NCBI RefSeq assembly: GCF_946222305.1 | Contig: NZ_CAMIHZ010000004.1 | Span: forward strand, 58,753 to 122,752 | Origin: an uncultured Corynebacterium sp. | GTDB taxonomy: Bacteria > Actinomycetota > Actinomycetes > Mycobacteriales > Mycobacteriaceae | DNA length: 64,000 bases | Direction of reading: 5' to 3' | Shown here: positions 28,098 through 36,836 of the stretch, piece after piece | How positions within the stretch are numbered: the first letter of the stretch is position 1 | How the letters are laid out: each line of letters starts with the position of its first letter | Made by a program: the position numbers and the translations under genes | The notes under the pieces: generated by a model | What the model saw: the letters and a program-made list of their open reading frames with translations, nothing else | The model's database searches: none | Told to the model about the DNA's origin: nothing

Positions 28098-28538
28098 ATG
28101 GACAGCATCGACCACGCGATTATTGCGGAACTCCGGCGTGATGGGCGCATCAGCAATCAAGATCTTGCGCGGGCGGTGGGACTGACGCCAGCTCCTTGCC
28201 TGCGCCGGGTGCGGCGCATGGAAGCCGAAGGCATCATTCGGGGTTACCACGCAGACATCGACCCCGCCGCCATCGGGCAGGGCTTCGAGGTTTTCATCTT
28301 GGTCAATATCGAAAACAACAACCACGAAACGACCAGCGGTTTTGAAAAGCGCATCCTCGCCATGGAGGAAGTGGTGGAGTTCCGCCGCATGTTCTCTCAG
28401 CCCGACTATGTCGTGCGCGCGCGTTTTGCGGATATCGAGGCGTACGAAAAGTGGATGACTAACGAATTCCACCGGGATCCCGCCGTGATGCGCATTCACA
28501 GCCACATCACGATGAAGGTGTTGAAGGACGAGACCTAG
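28098..28538 (+). CDS. Lrp/AsnC family transcriptional regulator
   Basis: A 146-residue regulator with an N-terminal winged helix-turn-helix ([20 protein letters not shown], then [17 protein letters not shown]) and a C-terminal ligand-binding RAM domain (FILVNIE, then [21 protein letters not shown]). These proteins sense amino acids. No amino-acid exporter is next to it, so the target is not evident; it overlaps the 3' end of upp by four bases on opposite strands. The ATG follows TACTCT (28086-28091) by six bases. Confidence 0.92.
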   Translation: MDSIDHAIIAELRRDGRISNQDLARAVGLTPAPCLRRVRRMEAEGIIRGYHADIDPAAIGQGFEVFILVNIENNNHETTSGFEKRILAMEEVVEFRRMFSQPDYVVRARFADIEAYEKWMTNEFHRDPAVMRIHSHITMKVLKDET

Positions 28539-29182
28539 AGGTTGTTCATGTCGATATTGCGGGGTCCGTACAAGCGGTCGCCCGCGTCGCCCAGGCCCGG
28601 CACGATGTAGGCATTCTCATTCAACCCTGGATCAATCGTCGCGGTAATCAGGCGCTTAACCGGCAGACCGGATTCCACCAGCGCATCCACGCCCGGTTGC
28701 GCACTGACCATACAGATACAGGTGATGTTATCCGCCCCGCGCTCTACCAGCACGCGGATAGCGTGCAGAAGTGATCCACCGGTGGCGAGCATCGGATCCA
28801 CAAGGAATACGGGCTGACCACTGAGGTCATCGGGCAGAGCTTCCAAGTATGGGACAGGCTCATGGGTTTCCTCATCCCGCGCCAAACCGATGAAACCCAC
28901 CTGGGCATCGGGAATCATGGAAAGCGCTGGGTCGATCATGCCCAGCCCGGCGCGGATGACCGGCACGATGATAGGGGGCTTGCGCAGACGAAAGCCGGTG
29001 GCTTGCTGCACGGGGGTGTCAACCTCGAAGCTCTCCAGCTCCAGTTCGCCGGCTGCTTCATAAACCAGCATCGCCCCTAGGTCTGCGAGTGCTGCGCGGA
29101 AGGCTGCGTTGTCGCTGTTTTTATCGCGCATGATGGTGAGCCGAGAGGCCACCAGAGGATGATTAACCACCTTTGTTTCCAT
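28535..29182 (-). CDS. upp: Uracil phosphoribosyltransferase
   Basis: Salvages uracil with PRPP to UMP. The 215-residue protein has the family motifs [27 protein letters not shown], the PRPP loop [11 protein letters not shown] and the uracil-binding end [18 protein letters not shown]. The frame continues upstream to 29356, but ATG 29182 begins the conserved sequence and lies eight bases after a -10 box TAAAGT (29196-29191), with TTCGAT 17 bases further up. It sits with other nucleoside salvage genes. Confidence 0.95.
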   Translation of the reverse strand: METKVVNHPLVASRLTIMRDKNSDNAAFRAALADLGAMLVYEAAGELELESFEVDTPVQQATGFRLRKPPIIVPVIRAGLGMIDPALSMIPDAQVGFIGLARDEETHEPVPYLEALPDDLSGQPVFLVDPMLATGGSLLHAIRVLVERGADNITCICMVSAQPGVDALVESGLPVKRLITATIDPGLNENAYIVPGLGDAGDRLYGPRNIDMNNL

Positions 29183-29348
29183 ATCCCCACACTTTACGCA
29201 CCGTGGCCAATCGATCGAAACAACTCGCCCCGTAGTTAGCCGTGAACCTTTTCCTTCCCGGTGCTGTCTAACGCACCAGCAACTGACGTGTGTGCGTGCT
29301 AGCTCGCCGTCTGCTTTGACCGCCGCTGATGTGAGGAAAGTGTCCATT

Positions 29349-29669
29349 ATGGCCAATGCAACATCATCTTCTCCGCTGACCGTTATTGATCAGGAAGTGC
29401 GCAATGCTGCCAGAGTCGCTGGTGCCTTGGCCTCGCAATTGCAGGGTCGTTCATCGGTTGTTCCGCCAGTTTTCTCCGGCATCCCTCACCCTGCGGCCCA
29501 GGAGTTCGCATCCGCACTCACGCACGCCCGTTCACGCCATGATGCCGGATTGCACGCCTTGGCCAGTTATTTTGTTGACGCTGCCTCGGGCCTTTCGAAT
29601 TTCGATACTGCAGTGGGCACTCATGAATCCAACCACGCCGCGCTGTTCCGTGGGGAGGCGAGGGCATGA
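29349..29669 (+). CDS. Small helical EspC-like protein (possible type VII-related)
   Basis: A 106-residue, Ala/Ser-rich protein with no signal peptide. It is predicted mostly helical and ends with a pattern ([23 protein letters not shown]) similar to the EspC-like/WXG100-related families secreted by ESX systems, although the usual Tyr-x-x-x-Asp/Glu signal is not clear. The ATG has GAGGAAAG nine bases upstream. Its stop overlaps the start of the NlpC/P60 gene (ATGA), so both products are made together. The family call is tentative; it may be a genus-specific partner. Confidence 0.65.
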   Translation: MANATSSSPLTVIDQEVRNAARVAGALASQLQGRSSVVPPVFSGIPHPAAQEFASALTHARSRHDAGLHALASYFVDAASGLSNFDTAVGTHESNHAALFRGEARA

Positions 29670-30634
29670 ACATTCCAGGTTTGATTGAACCGATTCTGCG
29701 CCTTCTCCCCTCTCCTGGCGTGGCGGGCGCCTCGAGCATTGTCCGCGGCCTGGGAACCCCGGGGGATGTGCAGGCGATCGGCCGCAAGCTGGAAGGCCAC
29801 ATCGCCAACGGGATCCGTGGAGCGGCTGGGACTGCCATTGCCGTCAATGTGCGCGATGCTTTGCAGAGCGCGCATGCGGTTGTCAACGGTGGGCGGAACC
29901 TGGATGCGCTTGCCAGAGAAGCTGTGGCAGCGGTAGCTGCAACGGCTGCGAAGATTGGGGCGATCGCCCGCGAATGCCTCGCACAGCTCGCCGGCGCCGT
30001 GCACGGTGGCATGTTACTGAACCCGGCGGCTGCACTCGCCACGTTGCTTCCCATTGCGATGACGCACTGGCAGCGAGCGGAGGTTGAGATTGAGCAGCTC
30101 GGCGTCAAACTAAAAGAGCTAACCACCAAGGTGAAAGCCACCCACTTGCCTATCCCGCGGGCAGAGGCCACCAAAGGTGAGATTGACATGGGCAAACCCA
30201 CAGACGGAGTGTCGGCACGATCGCAGGACAAGTCCGAACTCGGTCTGCATGCGGTGCCTTCAGGGGAAAGCACTCCCGCGCCCAGTGGAGCGGCGCAAAA
30301 AGCTGTGGTGGCGGCAAAATCAGCGCTGGGTACGCCCTACCAGTGGGGTGGAAACGTGCCTGGGCAAGGACTGGATTGCAGTGGGCTCACGCAATGGGCG
30401 TACAAGCAGGCCGGCATCGATCTGCCGCGCACGGCTGATGCGCAAGCAATAGGCCCACAGATCCCCCAACACCAGCTGCGCCCCGGGGATCTGGCTGTTT
30501 GGGATGGACACGTGGCGATGGTGGTGGGTGGCGGCAAGATGATCGAGGCCGGTGATCCCGTCCAGATCAACCCCATCCGTCAAGACAACATCGGAATGGC
30601 ATTCAAGGGGTTCTACCGCCCAACGGCTGCCTAG
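29666..30634 (+). CDS. NlpC/P60 cysteine peptidase without signal peptide
   Basis: A 322-residue protein. The first 175 residues are Ala-rich hydrophobic/amphipathic helices with no cleavable signal; a Pro/Ser linker follows (about 175-210); the C-terminal NlpC/P60 domain has Cys238 in LDCSGLTQWAY and His282 in WDGHVAMVV. Such domains cut peptide stems of peptidoglycan. Export must use a non-Sec route, or the target is intracellular. Overlap with the small helical gene suggests a secreted partner, as in type VII substrate pairs. The secretion machinery is not in the window. Confidence 0.88.
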   Translation: MNIPGLIEPILRLLPSPGVAGASSIVRGLGTPGDVQAIGRKLEGHIANGIRGAAGTAIAVNVRDALQSAHAVVNGGRNLDALAREAVAAVAATAAKIGAIARECLAQLAGAVHGGMLLNPAAALATLLPIAMTHWQRAEVEIEQLGVKLKELTTKVKATHLPIPRAEATKGEIDMGKPTDGVSARSQDKSELGLHAVPSGESTPAPSGAAQKAVVAAKSALGTPYQWGGNVPGQGLDCSGLTQWAYKQAGIDLPRTADAQAIGPQIPQHQLRPGDLAVWDGHVAMVVGGGKMIEAGDPVQINPIRQDNIGMAFKGFYRPTAA

Positions 30635-30730
30635 GACTTGGCAGACCCGCTGCCACAAGCTCAACAAGCAGCAAGAGCCAGTTTGGCTGGTCCCTAGCAA
30701 GAACCAACGAACCACAGAAGGACTGCAACA

Positions 30731-30886
30731 ATGACTATGGATCACCGCCCGCTCGTGGGGCCGAAACACACCGACGGACTCGCGCGAATCGTCACGATGC
30801 CGGAGAAGCGGGAGTACCTCCAGGCACAATTTCTGGGTGAAGAACCAGCCACGGTACCACCGGTGCTGACGATGGATCTGAGGTAA
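30731..30886 (+). CDS. Possible 51-residue small protein
   Basis: ATG at 30731 is preceded by AGAAGG at nine bases and opens 51 codons with mostly G/C third positions. The product is charged and has no membrane span or cysteine; its middle reads VTMPEKREYLQAQF. It lies 96 bases after the NlpC/P60 gene on the same strand. I do not recognise it. An immunity or accessory role is speculation. Confidence 0.45.
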   Translation: MTMDHRPLVGPKHTDGLARIVTMPEKREYLQAQFLGEEPATVPPVLTMDLR

Positions 30887-30908
30887 GAACAAGGTAAGAT
30901 GCTGCCTC

Positions 30909-32162
30909 ATGGCAGTAGAAACGAGTACTCGAACCTTCGGCACGGGCATTGTTCCGGTCAAGATGGTTCTCACCAGCGGCACGTGGTACACCCTGTGGGC
31001 TCCAAACTGGATGGTCAAGGGTGAATCTTGGCAAGCCTTCCTCGGCGACGATGATCACATCTTCGTGTTCAAAAGCCCCGCCGAAATCCTGGCTTACCTG
31101 GAAGACGGTGGCCGCAACGAGCTCTCCGATCACCCGAAGTGGGCGCAGTTCTCCCGCAAGCTGGATACCAATGTGGTGCCCACGAAGAAATCCACCATCG
31201 ATCTAATTGAGCTTCCTCGAGTACTGGCGCAGCGCCCCGGTTACGAATCCACCGCGACGGTGACCCGCGCTTTCGATCTTGTTCGCAGCTTCGGCAGTGT
31301 GATGGATATCAAGGAGATCAACAACTGGTTCCACTCCTACTCCATCCTGAGCAATACCCGTCGCGGCGCGGATCACTACGCTTCCCAGAACGGTTTCGAA
31401 GAGTGGTCGGGTGTGGGTCGCACCGTGCTGGATCGCTGGAAGGGAGTTCTGGATGCCATTGAGGATGCCATCACGCACCCCGAGGTGAAGGAATCCACCA
31501 CCGAAGCTGCACAAGAGCGGATCGATTCCGCGCAGAAGGCCGCCGATGACAAGGCCGCGGCTACTGCCAAGGAAGAAGAGAAGGCGAAGAACGATAAGGA
31601 CGTCGATCCCTACGACTCCACGATCTGGGCTCAGTCCGGCATCGATCCGATTCGCATTTCCCTCGGTGGTCAGTACGCCTACACCTTGCGTTGCTACGTG
31701 GGCGACAAGCCTCTCTTCCTCGGCAAGAACGGTGAAATCCACACCTTCCCCAACCAGAAGACCATGGTGCGTTGGTTGATCGACGCTCCCGAGCACGACC
31801 TCGAGTCGCTATCTACCTGGGGTGACATTATCAGCGCAGCGAACGCGGGCGAGTTGGAGGTCAAGGTCCACGACACGAACCAGTACGTCTTCACCGGCTT
31901 GCGCGAAGACATTGTGAAGTCCGTAGAGGCAGTTGACACGGACCAGCTAGGCCGCGCGTACGAGCTGCTCGCAGATGCGGCCGACTGGGCCGGCGATGAC
32001 GGAGTGAACAAAGTTCTGCTGGCCTACCCAGAGCTGCAGAACTACCTTGCCTACATGCTTGGCGCACCATCTTCCTCCACGCCATCCGCACCTTTCGACA
32101 AGGAAGCCAAGGGCTGGAAGGCACTCGAGGATAACTTGATCAAGCGCTTCAGCCGTTTCTAG
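30909..32162 (+). CDS. Conserved hypothetical protein with internal duplication
   Basis: An unrecognised 417-residue protein without signal peptide or membrane span. Two similar segments are visible: residues 15-78 (VPVKMVLTSGTWYTLW, then FLGDDDHIFVF, ending in DHPKW) and 246-304 (DPIRISLGGQYAYTL, FLGKNGEIHTF, ending in LSTW). They share the order P-x-(K/R)-hydrophobic, YTL, FLG, aromatic and final Trp. A charged Ala/Lys/Glu linker (about 192-235) separates the halves and may be coiled coil. The ATG is eight bases after TAAGAT (30895-30900), so the mRNA is probably leaderless. Function unknown. Confidence 0.85.
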   Translation: MAVETSTRTFGTGIVPVKMVLTSGTWYTLWAPNWMVKGESWQAFLGDDDHIFVFKSPAEILAYLEDGGRNELSDHPKWAQFSRKLDTNVVPTKKSTIDLIELPRVLAQRPGYESTATVTRAFDLVRSFGSVMDIKEINNWFHSYSILSNTRRGADHYASQNGFEEWSGVGRTVLDRWKGVLDAIEDAITHPEVKESTTEAAQERIDSAQKAADDKAAATAKEEEKAKNDKDVDPYDSTIWAQSGIDPIRISLGGQYAYTLRCYVGDKPLFLGKNGEIHTFPNQKTMVRWLIDAPEHDLESLSTWGDIISAANAGELEVKVHDTNQYVFTGLREDIVKSVEAVDTDQLGRAYELLADAADWAGDDGVNKVLLAYPELQNYLAYMLGAPSSSTPSAPFDKEAKGWKALEDNLIKRFSRF

Positions 32163-32264
32163 GCCGCACCCCTTTGGGCCTTAGTCCCGGCGCCTTGCCT
32201 CAAGCGCGGCTCTTTCAGGCATCCATCTCGGCGCCTTCCGGGCCCAAACTCTGCCACCCCGGCA

Positions 32265-33155
32265 TCAACTTCGGCGCAGCTCGTGATCCAAACTCTCGAG
32301 CTCGCCGCCACCGGACATCTCCAGCGTGAGCTGTTCCAGAGTCACTTCGTCATAGCTGGCATCCATCACCTGCTGCCCCATGTTCAGCATGACGAAGTGA
32401 TCCCCGACAAGGTACGCGTGGTGCGGATTGTGGGTAATCAGGATGACACCCAATCCTCTTTCCTTCGCTGCCTTCACGAAGCGGAGCACCATTCCCGATT
32501 GTTTGACGCCTAGGGCCGCCGTGGGTTCGTCGAGAATGAGTACTCGGGCGCCAAAATAAACGGCGCGGGCGATAGCCACGACTTGGCGCTGACCACCAGA
32601 CAAAGTATTAATGGGCACTTCCACATCGGGCAGATCCACCCCCATCTTCGCCAACTCTTCGGCGGCGATGGACCGCATGCGTTCGGTCTTCAATGAGCCA
32701 AGCGCGCCCGTGATTTCCTGCCCGAGGAAGAAATTGCGCCACACGGACATCTCCGGCACCACGGCAAGGTCTTGGTATACCGTGGCGATACCGCGGTCGA
32801 GGGCCTCTTTGGGTCCGGAAAAATGTACTTCTTCCCCATCGACCAAAAGCTCACCCGTGGTGTGCGGGTGGCGCCCCGCCAAGATTTTGATCAACGTGGA
32901 CTTACCGGCGCCGTTATCGCCGAGCACACAAGTGACCTCGCCCTGGTTGATGCGCAGATTAATGCTGTCTAGGACATGGACAGCCCCGTAGTCCTTCGTG
33001 ACATCTCGCAACTCGATGACAGGACCACTCGCCTGCGCTGAGCCATGCGCCGTCGCCTCCTTCGCGGCCGCTTCTTGGGCTTTGGCATCGTTCACAGAAG
33101 TGACCTTCGCAGTAGCGCTGTGCGCCGTCGCCTTGTTCAGAGATTCGTTCGTCAT
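32265..33155 (-). CDS. Sugar ABC transporter ATP-binding protein (FrcA-like single domain)
   Basis: A 296-residue ATPase of the ribose/fructose importer class. It has one nucleotide-binding domain, not the usual fused pair: Walker A GDNGAGKST, signature LSGGQRQ, Walker B VLILDEP and switch LITHNPHH. An Ala/Thr/Lys-rich stretch of about 40 residues precedes the domain. The ATG lies two bases after the permease stop, with the G-rich stop region as ribosome-binding site. Last gene of the operon. Confidence 0.9.
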   Translation of the reverse strand: MTNESLNKATAHSATAKVTSVNDAKAQEAAAKEATAHGSAQASGPVIELRDVTKDYGAVHVLDSINLRINQGEVTCVLGDNGAGKSTLIKILAGRHPHTTGELLVDGEEVHFSGPKEALDRGIATVYQDLAVVPEMSVWRNFFLGQEITGALGSLKTERMRSIAAEELAKMGVDLPDVEVPINTLSGGQRQVVAIARAVYFGARVLILDEPTAALGVKQSGMVLRFVKAAKERGLGVILITHNPHHAYLVGDHFVMLNMGQQVMDASYDEVTLEQLTLEMSGGGELESLDHELRRS

Positions 33156-33157
33156 AG

Positions 33158-34150
33158 TCACCCCCACACCCTTCCGCGAGTGAATCGGGATACGGAGTTA
33201 TTCGTCAGGACTGCGAAGAGCAGCATGGCGCCGAGGAAGAACTTGAACCAATCGGGGTTCCAGCCGGCGTAGACGATGCCCTGGTTGGTCATACCGAAGA
33301 TCAGCGCGCCCACAGCCGTGCCGACCGCGGTTCCCTTGCCACCGGTCAACGCACAACCACCGATGACGGCCGCGATGATGTACAGGAATTCATTACCCAC
33401 ACCCTGACCCGCCTGAATGGAATCAAAAGCGAAAAGGTTGTGCATACCCACGAACCACGCGGCGAAGGCCACGAACATGAACAGGATAATCTTCGTCCGG
33501 CGCACGGGAACGCCGACAGCGCGGGCGGCCTCGGCGTCACCACCAACTGCGAAGATCCAGTTGCCGAAACGTGTCTTGAAAAGCAAGAAACTAGCCAACG
33601 CCACGAAAAGCAACCACCAGAACACGGTCACGTTAATGTTCACGCCGAAGATGTCGACGCTGGAGGCAAAGACTCGCCGCGCCGATTCAAAACCTTCCAT
33701 GTCACTGATCGCGGGCGTAGCAACCTGGCCAGTCACCAGTTTGGTCACAGCGAGGTTGATGCCCTGCAGCATGAGGAACGCAGCCAGGGTGATCAGGAAG
33801 CTGGGGATGCCGGTGCGCATCACGAGGTAGCCGTTGAACGCACCGATGGCCAAGGCGACGAGCAGGGAAAGGAAAACACCCACCCACGAGTTCAACCAGA
33901 AGTTGTAGTTCAGCATCGTCGCGGCCAGGGCTGCGGTGGTTACGGCAACACCGGAAGACAGATCGAATTCATCACCGATCATCAGCAGGCCCACCGCCAA
34001 AGCGATGATGCCCATCGTTGAGCTGGCGTAAAGCACGGTGGCGAAAGCATCCGCGCTGCGGAAGCTAGGGGCGACCACCATGAACAGGATGAAGATCACG
34101 ACAGCACCGAGCACGGACGCGAATTCTGGACGTTTGAGCCATCCCGCCAT
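33158..34150 (-). CDS. Sugar ABC transporter permease (RbsC/FrcC-like)
   Basis: A 330-residue membrane protein with eight to ten hydrophobic spans. The conserved loop GDEFDLSSGVAVTTAA corresponds to the (D/E)LSVG region of RbsC-type permeases, and AVGGDAEAARAVGVPV is the ATPase-contact loop. It starts within the last base of the binding-protein stop codon, so translation is coupled. The substrate class is monosaccharide by family; the exact sugar is not evident. Confidence 0.92.
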   Translation of the reverse strand: MAGWLKRPEFASVLGAVVIFILFMVVAPSFRSADAFATVLYASSTMGIIALAVGLLMIGDEFDLSSGVAVTTAALAATMLNYNFWLNSWVGVFLSLLVALAIGAFNGYLVMRTGIPSFLITLAAFLMLQGINLAVTKLVTGQVATPAISDMEGFESARRVFASSVDIFGVNINVTVFWWLLFVALASFLLFKTRFGNWIFAVGGDAEAARAVGVPVRRTKIILFMFVAFAAWFVGMHNLFAFDSIQAGQGVGNEFLYIIAAVIGGCALTGGKGTAVGTAVGALIFGMTNQGIVYAGWNPDWFKFFLGAMLLFAVLTNNSVSRFTRGRVWG

Positions 34151-35250
34151 TAGCGAAGTCCCTTCTTCGCGGCATCGGCGATGGTATCCACATTCGTGTT
34201 ATCCACGAAGCTCGGTCCAGTCAGCACTGCTTGTCCACCGCCGACGGTCGAACCGTTGCGCTTAGCCAGCCACAGGGCATCGATGGCCATGTAGCCCTGC
34301 AGGTACGGCTGCTGATCTACGGCCCACTGGATATCGCCCTTCTTGATGGCGGTGACGAGTTCCGCGTTCGTGTCGAAGGTGGAGATTTTTGCGTTGCTGC
34401 CCGCGGATTTCGCAGACTTCACGGCGGTCAGGGCAACCGGTGCGACGAGCCCCATGACCCAATCAATGTTCTTGTCTTGCGCCAGCTTGGCTTGCACGGT
34501 GGATTGCACGCTGGTGAGGTCTTGGCCGTTGACGTACAGGTTTTCTACGTCTCCCTTACCAGACAGTCCCTTCTTGATACCACCACAGCGGGCTTCCTGA
34601 CTTGGGTTCCCTTGTTCGTGAATCACGCACAAGACCTTCTTCGCGCCATCCTTGGCCAGGCGTTCACCAGCTTGCTCACCGGCAACTTTTTCATCCTGGC
34701 CGAAGAACGCGGAAACTCCGTAGCGAGAGTAGTTATCCATCCCGGAATTCAGCGCCACGGTGGGAATGCCCGCATCAACTGCACGCTTGACGGCTGGACC
34801 CAGCGCCTCGGGCGTGGGCATGGTCAACGCCAACCCATCGACCTTCGAATCAATTGCGTTTCGCACTAGGTTCGCCTGATCGGGAGCCTGCGGCGAAGAG
34901 CTGTAACGAAGTTCCAGATTGTTCTTCTTTGCCGCATCTTCGGCACCCGCGCGTACAAGATCCCAGAAGGTGTCCCCTGGCGCGCCGTGGCTTACCATCG
35001 CCACGGTGTAGCGTGGCGTGTCCACTCCCCCGCCACCACCGGAGGCGCCGTTGTCACGCGGGCGGCCTCCGGTTGCGGAACAACTGCTCAAAAGTACTGA
35101 CGCCACAATGAGCGCAGCAATGATCGCCACGAGGCGTACGTGTGGCGCGGCAAAGGTCGCGGGGACGTTCACCGGCTGCGTCGCGAATGCCCTTTCCGGG
35201 CGGTTCGTAGCAGCTAGTGGGGACTGGGAAAATACCGATTGTGGTCGCAC
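34150..35250 (-). CDS. Sugar-binding lipoprotein of ABC importer (RbsB-like)
   Basis: A 366-residue lipoprotein with the lipobox LLSSC (Cys57), a Gly/Ser linker, and a type I periplasmic-binding fold (YTVAMVSHGAPGDTFWDLV, VDGLALTMPTPEAL, DAGIPTVALNSG). The N-terminal region before the hydrophobic core is long (about 38 residues). GTG at 35250 is nonetheless supported by TTGACT-18-CATAAT ending eight bases upstream. First gene of the binding protein-permease-ATPase operon. Confidence 0.9.
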   Translation of the reverse strand: MRPQSVFSQSPLAATNRPERAFATQPVNVPATFAAPHVRLVAIIAALIVASVLLSSCSATGGRPRDNGASGGGGGVDTPRYTVAMVSHGAPGDTFWDLVRAGAEDAAKKNNLELRYSSSPQAPDQANLVRNAIDSKVDGLALTMPTPEALGPAVKRAVDAGIPTVALNSGMDNYSRYGVSAFFGQDEKVAGEQAGERLAKDGAKKVLCVIHEQGNPSQEARCGGIKKGLSGKGDVENLYVNGQDLTSVQSTVQAKLAQDKNIDWVMGLVAPVALTAVKSAKSAGSNAKISTFDTNAELVTAIKKGDIQWAVDQQPYLQGYMAIDALWLAKRNGSTVGGGQAVLTGPSFVDNTNVDTIADAAKKGLR

Positions 35251-35258
35251 AAAGAGCG

Positions 35259-35288
35259 ATTATGCGCAGGTGGGAAATAGCGAGTCAA
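35259..35288 (-). promoter_or_regulatory. Strong promoter of the sugar ABC operon
   Basis: On the minus strand TTGACT (35288-35283) and CATAAT (35264-35259) are 18 bases apart. Transcription would begin near the GTG start at 35250. Confidence 0.65.
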
Positions 35289-35298
35289 TTTATTGACT
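35283..35298. promoter_or_regulatory. Palindromic operator over the -35 box
   Basis: AGTCAAT-TT-ATTGACT is a perfect 7-2-7 inverted repeat. One arm contains the -35 hexamer, so a bound repressor would block RNA polymerase. Confidence 0.5.
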
Positions 35299-35304
35299 GT
35301 CGTT

Positions 35305-35318
35305 CTTAAACGTTTCAG
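35305..35318. promoter_or_regulatory. LacI-type operator candidate
   Basis: CTTAAACGTTTCAG is a 14-base palindrome with one mismatched pair around AAACGTTT, close to the TGAAACGTTTCA sites bound by LacI-family sugar repressors. No LacI gene is in the window. Confidence 0.45.
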
Positions 35319-35451
35319 TGGCGCCCACCTGCGATGATCAATATGACGCTAGCCGTAACTAATTAGGGAGCTCCACCTTTGCTGCCACCCTCAGTGCTTG
35401 TCTCATCATCTGCTTTCGCGATGGCGCCGTCACCAGCTTCAGCCTCCGCCA

Positions 35452-35506
35452 GCGACTCCAATGCCTTAAGCGTCCGTTCGCGACTCCACCGCCTTAAGCG
35501 TCCGTT
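35452..35506. repeat. Tandem 27-bp repeat across the add stop codon
   Basis: Two copies (35452-35478 and 35480-35506) differ at two positions and are one base apart. The add stop codon lies in the second copy; the first is a non-coding echo of the gene's last codons. Confidence 0.7.
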
Positions 35507-36801
35507 TCATCATCCCTGTCGTCGTCGAGACTTAGACCCAGCTCCTCTAGCTCCGCCTTGAGGTTTTCCATGGAGAGCTCCAGGCGCGGATCTTCCTGAG
35601 CATCGTGTCCGTGTAGCCCCCGAAGCCCGGTCGAAAGGTGATGGTTGTGCTCCTCGGCGTCATCATGCAAAGAGTCATCTGCAGCGCCGAGGACCCCGCC
35701 AACTTCGGCATAAGCCGGATAGATGACATTCCGGGTGAGTTCTTCCCGCAGGCCTTGAGAGCAAAACGCCACCTCCAAAGCGTTGGTGGTCAGTTCCAGC
35801 ATCTGCCACAGCTCGAGGTCGAACTCCTCCACGAGGAGGGCGAATTCTTGGGACATGGTCGTTCCCGAGACCAGGCGGTTATCGGTATTCACGGTGCAGA
35901 AGAAGCCCATGTCGTACAACAGGTTGAAGGGGTGGTCTGCAACGCTGTCGCACACACCGGTCTGGGTGTTCGAGGTAGGACAAATCTCGAGGGCGATGCG
36001 CTGGTCCATCATCGCGGTAGCCACTGGTCCGAGTTCGATTCCGGCCATGGTTGCGTTGAAATCTTCGTACACACGCACGCCGTGACCGATACGGCGGGCA
36101 CCTTGGGCCAGAGCGGAGCGCAGGGAATCCACACCATCGGCCTCCCCGGCATGGATGGTGAAAGGAACGAGGTTCGCGCGCAGCAGATCAAAAGCCTCAG
36201 AGTGTTTGGAAGGTGGGAAGCCCAGTTCCGCGCCGGCGATATCGAAGCCCACTACGTAGCCTTCGCCCGGGGTGTGTGCACCGTAGTTATCTACGGTGAG
36301 CTGGGCGATCTCAGTTGCGCGATCTGCGTGCCGCATGGCGCAGAGAATGAGGCGGACGTGAATGGTTTTACTGTCGCGCTCGGCGACGAGGCGCTCGCCT
36401 TCCTTGACTCCTTGAACCGTGGCTTCCACGACTTCTTGCAGGTTCAGATCCGCCGCGAGGTGTTGTTCTGGGGCGTAGCGCAACTCGGCGTAGCAGACGT
36501 TGTCGGCAGCCAGATCTTCGACGGCCTCGCGAGTGACTCGGACGAGGGAATCGCGGGTCTGCATCACCGCAGTGGTGTGATCGAACGTCGTGAGGTAGGT
36601 CGGCAAATCCCCCGAATTTGCCGCGTCATAGAACCACTTTTCCAATTCGTCTGGGTCGGTGGTGGGGAGCTTGTCATAGCCGCATTCTTCGGCAAGCTCG
36701 ATGATGGTGGATGGGCGCAACCCACCATCGAGGTGATCGTGCAGCTCGACCTTGGGCAAGCTGGTGATGGTGGACTGAAGTTCGCTATCAACGTGGCTCA
36801 T
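35494..36801 (-). CDS. add: Adenosine deaminase with long acidic C-terminal tail
   Basis: Deaminates adenosine to inosine, feeding the purine phosphorylase encoded at 25433. The 435-residue protein has zinc ligands His21 and His23 in ELHDHLDGGLRP, the substrate motif IHAGEADG, RIGHGVRV and CPTSNTQTGV. The catalytic core ends near residue 375; the remaining 60 residues are an unusual His/Asp/Glu-rich tail ending in DDDRDDETDA. The ATG is eight bases after TAAACT (36815-36810). Confidence 0.94.
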   Translation of the reverse strand: MSHVDSELQSTITSLPKVELHDHLDGGLRPSTIIELAEECGYDKLPTTDPDELEKWFYDAANSGDLPTYLTTFDHTTAVMQTRDSLVRVTREAVEDLAADNVCYAELRYAPEQHLAADLNLQEVVEATVQGVKEGERLVAERDSKTIHVRLILCAMRHADRATEIAQLTVDNYGAHTPGEGYVVGFDIAGAELGFPPSKHSEAFDLLRANLVPFTIHAGEADGVDSLRSALAQGARRIGHGVRVYEDFNATMAGIELGPVATAMMDQRIALEICPTSNTQTGVCDSVADHPFNLLYDMGFFCTVNTDNRLVSGTTMSQEFALLVEEFDLELWQMLELTTNALEVAFCSQGLREELTRNVIYPAYAEVGGVLGAADDSLHDDAEEHNHHLSTGLRGLHGHDAQEDPRLELSMENLKAELEELGLSLDDDRDDETDA

Positions 36802-36836
36802 GAGCCACTAGTTTAGCGAGGCACCCTCCGTAGTTT

